A DNA stretch of 64,000 nt, taken from Takakia lepidozioides (lineage: Eukaryota; Streptophyta; Takakiopsida; Takakiales; Takakiaceae). Location: contig CM060731.1 of assembly GCA_030704615.1 (NCBI GenBank), positions 76,860,756 through 76,924,755 of the forward strand, written 5' to 3'. Below the pieces are notes generated by a model. That model saw only the letters and a program-made list of their open reading frames with translations, was not told the origin of the DNA and made no database searches. The translations under genes were made by a program, and so were the position numbers. Of this stretch, positions 44,374 to 54,648 are shown one piece after another (the stretch's first letter is position 1; each line of letters begins with the position of its first letter).

Positions 44374-46080
44374 TCAAAGACGGCAACTGCTAACTTTACC
44401 CTTACTTGTTGGACTGTAATTGAGGAGCAGGGTAACCGGAACTAGAGATATGAATTCCCAGGTACGGTAGAAACCTTGCACCCTAGGCCATATTGCTTGA
44501 GGTGCCACATAGAAGATAAGACAGTGCTCCAATGACTCAATTGAGTCTATTGCGCAGCATTTGCAAGGAATTGCCTCTTGAAAGTCTAGAAACTGGCCAA
44601 CCTTCATAACTCTATTCGCAATTTGCCGGCACAAGAAGACATTGATCTTAGCAGGTTTGGGGATCGAGCTGTAGCCCGAGGATTGTTTGGCCCCCAATCC
44701 AGGTAAACAACCTTCTCGAGAGCCAAGGTAGAATGGGTTTATCCAGGGGGGGAGAAGGGTTGAAGAGTTTATCGGGCGATGACTAGTGAAAGATTCTGGC
44801 AGGTAATGCCGAGGCTACTGGGATAGCAATTTTATGAGTAGATTGGAGTGAGAGGGCTTCTGAGAAAGGGTTTGCCTGGAAGCCGTAACCAATGACTGAG
44901 GAGGTTTCCACTTCAGTGATGTAAATAATGTCAAAGGACAGTGAAGAGGAAGTGACCCATTGGTGAGGTTGAGGTGGAAGAGCCCCAAGACTCAACAGGT
45001 TCCTCCATGGGTCGGGGATAGTCCTTAGGGTTGTGATTCCTGCCCCCGAGCCTGTTCGCACCCAAAGATATTCGTAATGTGAGTGTGGTGCTATTCTGGA
45101 GAGATCCCCCAACCGAGAGAAGCCCTTCATCTCCCATACTGCCCATCTCTTAGCGTGGCATCTCTCGGTAATCAATGGTTTTTGAGAGTTAGGGAAAAGC
45201 TGTTGCCTCAGGCCGGTCTCCTGAAAGTTGGTGGGTTCTTACTTACGTAGGAACTGTCGAAAATTCCCCCATGCAGACCAGATAGATTTCCAGAGGGGAG
45301 AACCCAAGGATTTATGATTGTAGCTCTGAGTTATCCAACGAATGGAAGAAGCCCACCTTGTGGCAGTAAGAGGGGAGCTGGAAGAGATGTTGTCGGCCAC
45401 CAATAATTTCCACCATCCTCCCTTTGGTCCCAGGAACCGAGGGAGCCATTTGCCCAGCAAAGCTATGATCTGGGTTTTCGGGTCCAGAACACCCAGACCA
45501 CCCTGCTTCTTAGGCAGACAGATCTATCTCCAAGAGACTGGTGGTCTTATGTTTTGCGATGCTACCCGGCCCCCCAAATGAAATTGAACCTTATACACCT
45601 CTTAACCTCCTGGATGGTTCTAGAATTTGGGCCCCAGGTGGAAGCAAAATACCATATCCCTACCATAAGGATCTGATTTGCTGCTAGAGCGCCTCTCCTA
45701 GTGATGGAAAGGAAGCGGGATACCCAATAAGCCAATTGTTTTTTGAGCTTGGAGAGTAGGGTCCATTCGCTGTTCCTTTGTTAGGTTCTTCCCAAAGGTG
45801 TGGCCTAAAAGTGTAGTAGACTCGCCCTCCTTGAGCCAGATCAACCCAGGCTGGCCCCCCAGGTAGGGATGAGCCCTATTGAGGACCTAGAAGAATCACC
45901 CACCAGCAAGGCTTTAGTTTATTTCCAGTTGACTCTGAAGCCCAAAACCTGACAAAATTCATTCAACATTTTCTCCACCGCCTGTAGTGTGTCAGGCTTG
46001 GCCTGAAGTAGCAGGAAGGTGTCATCCACAAACATAAAATCTTCACAAGAAGAAATCGTATATTTTCCCACAGCACTGTT
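44374..46080 (-). mobile_element. Second LINE family, degenerate RT and zf-RVT remnant
   Basis: Minus strand reads FMFVDDTFLLLQAKPDTLQ (RT catalytic box) at about 46045-45990, then LTATRWASSIRWITQSYNHK and SLGSPLWKSIW at about 45360-45280, then the zinc-binding RVT tail (KINVFLCRQIANRVMKVGQF, CKCCAIDSIESLEHCLIF) at 44640-44500. Several stops and frameshifts separate them. It is 5' truncated before the RT fingers. It is unrelated in sequence to the LINE at 9.2/26.6 kb. Confidence 0.82.
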
Positions 46081-46570
46081 TTAGGACTCATGTCTAGTAT
46101 GACTCTACAAATCACTACCCTACGAGTATGAACCAACAATTTGTGTCAGATGTCATTGGAGTGACAAAACCTGTTGTTATATCTATGACTCCATAAACGA
46201 CTGTTAAAATAAAGTATATAGATATAATGACATGGCACATCAAGTCATTGGAATTACTATACTTATGACTACAATTGACGTGGTATTTGAATTATATATC
46301 TATATATATATATATACACCTTATATAATTACGTGGAAGTTACAGTCATAGTAATCATTTCACATACAACTCCATAAATGTTGATTAATAAGGTATAATC
46401 ATATTATATTATGACGTGTAATATTGAGTCATTGAGACTCAAGTGCCTACAATCACTATGGTTGTAGTGCCTACAATCACTCGTGACAATAAAGGTAATT
46501 CCAGTCTAGCGAAGGACCCAAAATTTGGGAAGGGGGCTGCCAGACAGCTCTAAAAAAATGTGGACGTTGA
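46081..46570. other. AT-rich spacer
   Basis: AT-rich DNA with a (TA)n run at about 46293-46315. No gene or defined repeat boundary seen. Confidence 0.5.
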
Positions 46571-49500
46571 TAATCAATCATCATATTCATCTTCATAATC
46601 TTCCTCTTCTTCCTCCTTAATATTGCTACGCGCAACAATGTCTCTAAGACTTATTCTCACGTCAAGAGTTTCTTCCACATCAAGGTCAAGTACCGCATCT
46701 TGTAAAGATGCTTCTTATACCACATTTGGAAGATGAGTAGGTTCCCTCAAACCTATGAAATATGCATTCTCATCTAGATTCACCTCATTGATTTCAGCCA
46801 CAACTTGTTTAGCTCGTGGATCTTTATGAAGCACCACCTTCCATCCCGGCTTGGTGGTTTCATCAGAAAAGAATACTTGTTCTACTTGGGCCAGAATGAA
46901 AAAGACTCATGATGCTCTGGTATCAGCCTTCGGAAATCAACAGAAAGAAACCCATATTCATCTCGCACCATGGTGGCATTGTCTCCCACCATACTGGTTC
47001 TCACCCATGAGCAACGGGAATACAATGGGCTGTAAAAAACCATAATCTACCTTGAGAATTTCTTTTATCACTTGAACATATTGCAAAGGAGAGGTAACAT
47101 GATTACGATCTTGTGCGCTGCTCCTACTCTCCTGTTGGAAAATTGAGGCGACGCCACTATCAAACGTTATGTTCAGACGGGAGGCTTCATCATCCACACG
47201 ATGATGATTGCCATAGGCTTTCATTGAGCGATAGGAGGTGGCTGTCAATGAAGGGGGGAAATGATAGATCTACCATATCTTTGTCCTCCACTTCATTCTC
47301 CCTTGCAAATGCACTTACCCGGGCTATAACCCAAGCTGGAAAGAGCTCCAACTCATTCATGAGGGATACTCAATGGGGAGTGCACGTATGGATCAGTTTC
47401 GTCTCCATGAAATTGTCAATGCATCACACATACATTTTATACGCTCCTTCTCTACCGCATATGTACAGACCACAACAAAACATAATGAAAACCAGTCTAT
47501 ATATATTAAACCCTCGATAAAGGAGGACATATTAATCCTAAGTTCTCTAATAAATCTACAGTGGCTACTCAGTGATTGAAATGACTTGAGTTCACTCACA
47601 AGTAGACTATGCTCAGTGCCTCGAGTCAATGAAATGATTACATCGAGTAAGCATAACTACTACTGTGACAGTAGATTTCCAATGCATGAAAACATCATAA
47701 TTGAATGGTTCAGGCGCTACAACTTGGGTAATGGGCACATACCACCTCAGAAGTTGTTGTGGGTTCAATCCACCCGTGGTGTCACTAAGGTCCTCTTTAT
47801 CCCATACATCTTGGCTGGATCTCCTTCATCACCAGGTCTTGCTCCTGCAACAATGAAGTCGGTATATGTCTTTGTATATCGTAACGTCTCATCCACCGTC
47901 ACGGGCTTTGGTCTCGGCCTACTTTTAATTACCCCATTAAAGTGTACCGACGCTCGTCGATAGGGATGATTCCTAGCAAGGTAGCGACGATGTCCTTGAT
48001 AGAGTCTTTCCCAAAGCTTTGAAGTGTCGTGAATCCACATTGGGTCCACACATTGGACAACCTTTGTATCCCTTTGTTACACAACCGGTGAGAAGGCCAT
48101 ATGTGGGGAAGTCGTGGATTGACCACATAAAAATGGCACGAAGCTGAAATGTCCGTTGCCCTATTGGTTTCAGGACGTCATTGTCGAAACCCCAATCCAC
48201 AATCGCTTAAGCTCATCTATCAACGGTTGGAGATAGACATCTATGTTCTCATTGCGAATTGACTCTTGCCCTGGAATGATAAGTGCTAGCATGATGAAGA
48301 ACCTCTTTGTAGTGAGCCATGGTGGCAAAATGTAAGTTATCAATTTGCACCGGCCATGTGGACCCACTACTGCATTTAGGGGGGGTTAGCGACGCCCATA
48401 GCCACCCCCGCGCCGGACGCGCCGACCCCACGACGATTGTAACGTCGTGTATGGGCCTGACCCTGGGCTTGCGACGTCGAGGCGTCGCAACGCCGTCGCC
48501 GGAAATGGAGCCTGACTGCATTCCCCGTCAACGCGTTGGCGGGGGGTTGCGGCGATTGCGACCCCACGCGGTTGGGCTGTGGTGTTGCGACGCCCCATTG
48601 CGACCCCCCGACGTCGCAACATCCCGGGGGCGTCGCAAAAAATTGGTTTTGGGAGTAGATTGTAGAGCATAATGGGCTTGGAATCCTCAGACAGCCATTG
48701 TCCAGCAATAAGTTGCAATGCAGTTTCGCAAAACTTAGGCCCTTGATAGATATTTGTCCTTGAAGAACTCTGGGGGCAAGTCTCGGTGCAAATTCCAGCT
48801 GTGAGAGCTCATACAAAGTACTCATAATCTGCAGATGGCTCTATCTGCGATGACACAATGATAGGATTGAGATAGTGGTAGTCACTAGGAGCTAAATCTT
48901 GATATGTATATATATACTTAGACTGCTTTTGTGATACATAGATGTATCGTAGATATGTTGGTTAGTGTGTAGTGTCTTAGAAATGTTATATAACGTGGAG
49001 GTCCTAGATTCAAATATGCATTGCCTAATATATGTGGAACAATGTACGAGCTGCCATTGGACAAAAACGGAGTCAATGGTTAACGCCGGAGTAAATGATC
49101 AACTAGTTTTTGAGATTCAAAATTTAAATTCAAATTCAAAATTTCCCACCCAAATTCAAATGTACCCCCCTACGACGTCGCAGGGTTGCAGAAAAGAAGT
49201 TTTTTTTTTTTTTTTTTTTTTTTTGACCGGCGTTGCATGTTGCGGCCGGGGGGTCCTGGGGGATTTGCGACCCCCCAAGGGACCGACGTCGCACGATGCC
49301 CCCAGCGCGCCCCGACGCCGTAGAGTAATTCCGTCGCAAATAGCGGCGGGGGGAGGTCGCCGGGGCGTCGCTAACCCCTCCTAAATGCAATAGTGACCAT
49401 TTGCAATTCTTGTTGGAATATGGATTCACTCCATCCAACGATGGGCCCAATCGCACACTACCTGGATCACTTGCAAAGTCCAGCCATGTAGCATCAATAA

Positions 49501-50200
49501 ACTTCCATGCTCGCGATTCCGGAGGCGCATGTCTTACAACCCCATCGTTTGATGCATTTTTTGAATGCCATGTCATGAGATCACAATGGACTTGCATCGG
49601 TACATTCGTAAGAGCCGGGGTATGAGTGGGAAATGTTGCAACACCTTCGTTGGCACGGTGGTCCAACCTTTTTGTATGGAGGTTCATTGCATTTTGGACA
49701 GTGAGTGGCTTTTTCTAGCTCATTTCTAAAGAGAACGCATCCCCCGGGACATGCATGTATAGAATCATAAATTAGCCCCAATTTTGCTATCATGGTATTT
49801 GCATGATAGTAAGACTTGGGCAAAACATTGGGTTGCGGCAGTAGATGCAAACGTAGAAGAGACAAGAGTTCATCTACAAATTTGTTCGTGACCCCATGAG
49901 TAGTACATACATTCATGAGCATTGTTGCCGCAAGCTTTGTTGACTTGCACCCATCGTATAATGGGACATATGCCTCCTCAAGTGTGATTGGATCGTCATG
50001 GCTATCCCCCACATGATTGCCTTCATGGTTCTCGTTGCTACTATCATCAACTATTCTCACTCCTTCGGGTCCTTCCTCCTCTTCCATCGTATCCATCATT
50101 TGAAAAGTTTTGTGTAGCATCCTCTGAACCTCCACACTAGAATCAATTGCTGGTTCAGAATGCTGGATTTCTTTTGGACACTTGTTATTGGAACACTCAT
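46571..50200 (-). mobile_element. CACTA (En/Spm) TNP2-type transposase relic
   Basis: Minus-strand order: KTFQMMDTMEEEEG and LYDGCKSTKLAATMLMNVCT, LLSLLRLHLLPQPNVLPKSY, IHACPGGCVLFRNELEKATH, CPKCNEPPYKK (50135-49650); SRAWKFIDATWLDFASDPGS, LGPSLDGVNPYSNKN (49530-49400); an interruption by a nested element; LIIPGQESIRNENIDVYLQP (about 48270); FPTYGLLTGC, GYKGCPMC (about 48090); CGFTTLQSFGKD; then a C-terminal WKVVLHKDPRAKQVV segment near 46830 and an acidic end EEEEEDYEDEYDD near 46571. Multiple frameshifts and a stop. TNP2 is the transposase of CACTA elements. The terminal inverted repeats of this host element were not located. Confidence 0.85.
48365..49395. mobile_element. Non-autonomous CACTA element, 1031 bp, nested in the transposase relic
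   Basis: Left end CACTACTGCATTTAGG and right end, read inverted, CACTATTGCATTTAGG. The inverted repeats extend about 32 bp through ggttagcgacgcc. It is flanked by the 3-bp duplication acc (48362-48364 and 49396-49398), as expected for CACTA elements. Subterminal regions are dense in gcgacg/cgtcgc motifs. No transposase is encoded. A run of about 24 T at 49200-49223 lies inside. Confidence 0.93.
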
Positions 50201-51780
50201 GGGCCCGTGGGTGGTTTGCAATGTTCTACCATATGTGTCCCATTTGTCGTCATTGGGATCCCGCGGGCCACTCCCTTTCCACACACGGAGGGTGAATGGT
50301 GGGTTTGGTATTGACCTCCTTATCCACCAAGGGGTATCATCCAAAAGAGCCTCATTCTCTTCCGAGTGTCTGTCTCTCTGTCTCTCTGTTTCTCAATGCT
50401 AAGGCCAACACCCAAAGCCTTCATGTTTCTTCCTCTCCCTCTTTCGTACACCCGGCCCGACACCCACACTGGCTACGCCCATGGGGAGCTCGGCATTGCC
50501 ATCAAACCATGCCACATCGAGCTCCGTGAGGAGTGTGGCTCTGGCAGATGCCACATACGCAGCAATAGGACATCAATGGGGATGAATGCAAATTTCAAAT
50601 TTGCATGTGACCAGACCTTATTCTTTCTTAACATTTCTATGCTTCTCGGGTGCATGGATCCAAAGCTCCGTCGAAAAGCTTATCTTCTCCACCCAGTCAT
50701 GCATGTAGACGTGCCCATGCTGCCTTCGCATCCCTTTGAAGCCATACCCGGGCCACCAGGAAGAAACCTCCCTCTACCTCCCACTACCTCAATGTGCAGA
50801 AGCCTTGAAACATTTCAAAACATAGTAGAGGGGAAAATTCAATCCATTTGGTGGTATATCATTACACACTGGGTGTAGCAAGTGTTTCAGTGTGCGTCTC
50901 ATCTTGTTACTGGATCAGGCGAGGCAGAGTCATTCTCTAAACTAAGAAGTCCAGAAATAGGTTCTCGAGCATAGATGCCCAGAATATGTTTACAAGTAAT
51001 TTTGAATCCAGTAAGAGCTGCAAGTGACATGGAGGTGATTGTCAGTAAGCTGAGATGTACATGCCCAGTTTGAGGCTGCACGGATGGTAGCAAGCGGATA
51101 CGTACAGGTTTGATTAACTTTGAAACTAGCAGATGGGTTTTGTGCCTGATGACATAGCTCACGTCAATGTGAGCCTCTTGCTGTGTGTATACTTGTGCCT
51201 TGTACAGTAAAGGACAATTTTTCCATCTTGCAGCTAACTCCAAGGATATCATTGCAAAGGCTTAAAATTTGAAAGTGAGTTTTAAGGAGGATAAATCTTA
51301 GGAATCTTTGAAAGAAATGAGTCCAGTGGATTGAAGTTGCATTGCCTTTGCGATGAATTATTTTCTTAGAGAGTTCGAGCACTGCACAATCTTGTGGCAC
51401 TGGGCAGTTCAAATTACCCTTAATACTGGGTGTTACAGGACATGTATCAGCAACACTGGCATCCAATGCTGACCATGTTACAAGTACAAGGCTTCCAAAA
51501 GCCTGCTCATGTGTGGGCTTTGGAGATCACACTTCATCCGTCAACCAGCTGGTGAGTGGTGGTCTTGTTAGCTTCAGTTTTCTAGAAGCTTTTGAGGCAC
51601 TGCACTGCTGCTCCTGTTTGATGAGCAGACAGGAATCATGTGCTTGCGGAATGTGTTATGCTGAATGTTGCATTCAGTAACAATAATCATCTTTCCAAAT
51701 TTGCTCCTTTCTAACAGTGGTATATATAAGCTTTGCACATCATGTGAAGCGATGCACTTTCTTTCATGATGTTATTCCTT
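50201..51780. other. No supported gene
   Basis: A 170-codon plus-strand open frame (50366-50878) has no recognisable domain. The right part is the 3' flank of the minus-strand PPR gene ending at 51781. Confidence 0.5.
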
Positions 51781-54648
51781 TCACCAGTAATCCCCGCAAG
51801 AACAAACTCCCTCTTTGAAGTAGTGAAAGCGGTTGGCATCCCGGACGACAACTGCTCGGCCAACTATCTTTGAGATGAACTTGGTGGCTGTGTGGCAGTC
51901 ACCACACACTCGAAGGTTCTTGATGATATGGATAGGGGTCCCAGAGGGTGTGCTGATTAGCCCAAATGCAATGGCCAGCTTCTCACTGTGGTGGCAGAGA
52001 GAAAATTCCTTCAGCTCCTCCTCCACATCATGCAATACAAAGCGAGTATCAGGCACATACCCGGCCTCCTTCATCAGCCCAAACAATCTCTCCAACTCAA
52101 CATGGATTTCCTCAATTTGTGGATGCAATTTGTCTTCTACAAAGAACGTATGGATCTGGTTCTCCACCTCAATGCGGCTGAATCCTGGCTCCTTTCTCAC
52201 ACCTCTGTCCTGCATCATCGTTCGCACCTTCACTGAATCATTCCACCTGCCAGCAGCAGCATAGACATTTGATAGCAGCACATAAGTTGCAGCATTCTGT
52301 GGACCCCTCTCTAGAAGGCATTTTGCCGCACGTTCTGCTATTTCCATATTCCCATGAATTCTGCAGGCACTCAGCAAGGCGCCCCATACCGCAGCATCAG
52401 GTTCCATTGGCATACTCTTAATGAACTCCTCTGCCTCATCCAACTGCCCGGCACGTCCAAAAAGGTCCACCATGCACCCAAAATGCTCCACTGAAGGAGA
52501 GAGGCCATAATCCCGACTCATGAAATTGAAGTAGTGATGGCCCTCATCCACTAGCCCCACATGGCTACATGCAGAAAGAAGACATATGAAGGTGACATTG
52601 TTCGGCTTCAAGTTCTCCTGTTGCATTTGTTCAAATAGTTGGAGGACCTCTCTACCACACCCATGCTGACCATATCCTGCGATCATTGTGCTCCAGGAGA
52701 TCACATCTCGCTCAGCCATATTATCAAACACTTGGCGCGCATCCTTCATGTTCCCACATTTGGCATACATGTCGAGAAGCGCGTTCCCCAGAATCGTGTC
52801 TGGCACAATTCCAGCTCTGATGATATCAGAATGGATCTCTGTGCCCTTTCCCACTGCTACCAGGCTTGCACACGCATTGAGAACAGAGATCAACGTGACT
52901 TTGTCTGGTGTCACCCCTTCCGATATCATATGGTCATGCATCTCAACCGCTTCCAAACACAACCCATGCTGAGCATATCCTGTGATCATTGCGCTCCATG
53001 AGACCACATTTCGTTCAGCCATACTGTCAAACACTCGACGTGCATCCTTTATGCTCCCGCATTTGGCATACATGTCAACAAGGGTGTTCTCTAAATTTAT
53101 GTATGGAGAAATTCCAGCTTTAATGATGGCAGCATGGACCTCTTTGCCCTTTTCCAGAGCCACCAGGCTGGCACACGCATTGAGAACGCAAATGAATGTG
53201 ACCTTGTCGGGCAACACCCCTTTTTGTATCATATGCTCATACATCTCCAAAGCCTCCCTACCACACCCATGCTGTGCATATCCTGCTATCATTGCGCTCC
53301 AACAGACTACATCTTGTTGAAGCATATTGTCAAACACTAGTCGCGAATCATTCATATTCCCGCATTTTGCATACATGTCAACTAGGGCCGTCTCCAGAAT
53401 GATATCTTGTGCAATCCCAGCTTTCATGATGTCAGCATGGACGTCTTGACCCTTTTCCAGGGATCCAAGGCTGGCACATGCATTGAGGACACAAATGAAT
53501 GTTACCTTGTCAGGCATTGTTCCTTGTTGTATCATTTGTTTATACATCTCGAAGGCCTTCTTACCACACCCATGCTGAGCATATCCCGCTATCATTGTAC
53601 TCCAAGAGACCACATCTCGCTGAGCCATAGCATCGAAAACTTGTCGTGCATCCTTCATGTCCCCACATTTTGCATACATGTTGACAAGCACAGTGTCCAG
53701 AATTATATCTTGCGCAGTTCCAGCTTTGATGATGTCAGCATGGACCTCTTTGCCCTTTTCCAGTTCTCCTAGGCTGGCACATGCATTGAGAACAGAAATA
53801 AATGTGATCTTGTTTGGTGTCACCCCTTCCTGTGTCATTTGCTCATATATTTCGAAAGCCTCTCTCTCACAACCATGCTGCACATATCCTGCAATCATTG
53901 CGCTAAATGAGACCACATTACGTTGCGCCATATTGTCAAACACGTGACGTGCATCCCTTACACTCCCGCATTTGGCATACATGTCAGTCAGGGCAGTCTC
54001 TACAATGATATCTGGAACAACTCCAGATTTGATGATGTCTGCATGAACCTCTTTGCCCTTTTCCAGGGATCCTATGCTTGCACACGCCTTCAGAGCACAG
54101 ATAAACGTGACATTGTTCGGCATAAACCCTTCTCGTATCATTTGCCGATAGATCATGACAGCCTCCCGACCACACCCATGCTTTGTGTATCCTGCCATCA
54201 ATATAGTCCACGTAAACACGTCTCGTTCAGGCATTTTGTCAAACACTTGGCGTGCATCCACCACACGTCCGCACTTGGCATACATGTTGACAAGTGTGTT
54301 GAGCAAGAAGACGTTTGGCTTGTAACCGCTTTGAATAATGTGGGCATGCACCTGTCGTCCCATTTCAAGCTTATCAGTTTTTACGCACTCCCGCAAGAGG
54401 TGGACATAGGTATTGTAGTCTGCTGGGATCCGTTGTTTGTTCAAAATGTGGAGTGCCTCATTCAGCTGTCCTGCCCTACATAGTGTCCTTATAACCCCAC
54501 AAGTGCCAGAGGAGTGCTTGCTGACTCCCTCTCTTGCTCCTCTTTCAGAAACAGTGGTCAAATCAGAAATGCCTGATTCACACAATTCTTTCTGATTCAA
54601 CTGGACTGTCCTGCATGACTCCAAACTCCTAGTTACAGAACTTTCCAC
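51781..54648 (-). CDS. PLS-class PPR protein with intact DYW domain but no ATG at the conserved start
   Basis: Long uninterrupted frame, 955 codons from 54648, with a predicted organellar RNA-editing role. Six P-L-S cycles are marked by six MYAKCG motifs (first about residue 122), then E motifs (WGALLSACRIHGNMEIAERA; YVLLSNVYAAAGRW), a PG-box-like segment (EPGFSRIEV), the deaminase site CHHSE, CGDCH, and the end CSCGDYW-stop, all complete. The start is the problem. The frame opens after a TGA and has no ATG until 54363-54361 (LEMGRQVH), inside the first repeat. At the position where the paralogue at 2841 starts (SCR-Met), this gene has ACA (54609-54607). Either a spliced leader exon supplies the start, or the start codon has been lost. 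Tandem paralogue of the gene at 60446. Confidence 0.9.
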   Translation of the reverse strand: MESSVTRSLESCRTVQLNQKELCESGISDLTTVSERGAREGVSKHSSGTCGVIRTLCRAGQLNEALHILNKQRIPADYNTYVHLLRECVKTDKLEMGRQVHAHIIQSGYKPNVFLLNTLVNMYAKCGRVVDARQVFDKMPERDVFTWTILMAGYTKHGCGREAVMIYRQMIREGFMPNNVTFICALKACASIGSLEKGKEVHADIIKSGVVPDIIVETALTDMYAKCGSVRDARHVFDNMAQRNVVSFSAMIAGYVQHGCEREAFEIYEQMTQEGVTPNKITFISVLNACASLGELEKGKEVHADIIKAGTAQDIILDTVLVNMYAKCGDMKDARQVFDAMAQRDVVSWSTMIAGYAQHGCGKKAFEMYKQMIQQGTMPDKVTFICVLNACASLGSLEKGQDVHADIMKAGIAQDIILETALVDMYAKCGNMNDSRLVFDNMLQQDVVCWSAMIAGYAQHGCGREALEMYEHMIQKGVLPDKVTFICVLNACASLVALEKGKEVHAAIIKAGISPYINLENTLVDMYAKCGSIKDARRVFDSMAERNVVSWSAMITGYAQHGLCLEAVEMHDHMISEGVTPDKVTLISVLNACASLVAVGKGTEIHSDIIRAGIVPDTILGNALLDMYAKCGNMKDARQVFDNMAERDVISWSTMIAGYGQHGCGREVLQLFEQMQQENLKPNNVTFICLLSACSHVGLVDEGHHYFNFMSRDYGLSPSVEHFGCMVDLFGRAGQLDEAEEFIKSMPMEPDAAVWGALLSACRIHGNMEIAERAAKCLLERGPQNAATYVLLSNVYAAAGRWNDSVKVRTMMQDRGVRKEPGFSRIEVENQIHTFFVEDKLHPQIEEIHVELERLFGLMKEAGYVPDTRFVLHDVEEELKEFSLCHHSEKLAIAFGLISTPSGTPIHIIKNLRVCGDCHTATKFISKIVGRAVVVRDANRFHYFKEGVCSCGDYW

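Noticed and set aside
49200-49223. Poly(T) tract as the tail of a minus-strand retroposon
   Set aside because: It is internal to the CACTA element, and no retroposon body or target-site duplication flanks it.
50366-50878. 170-codon open frame as a gene
   Set aside because: No domain, low-complexity start (SVSLSLCFS) and no homology to anything recognised.
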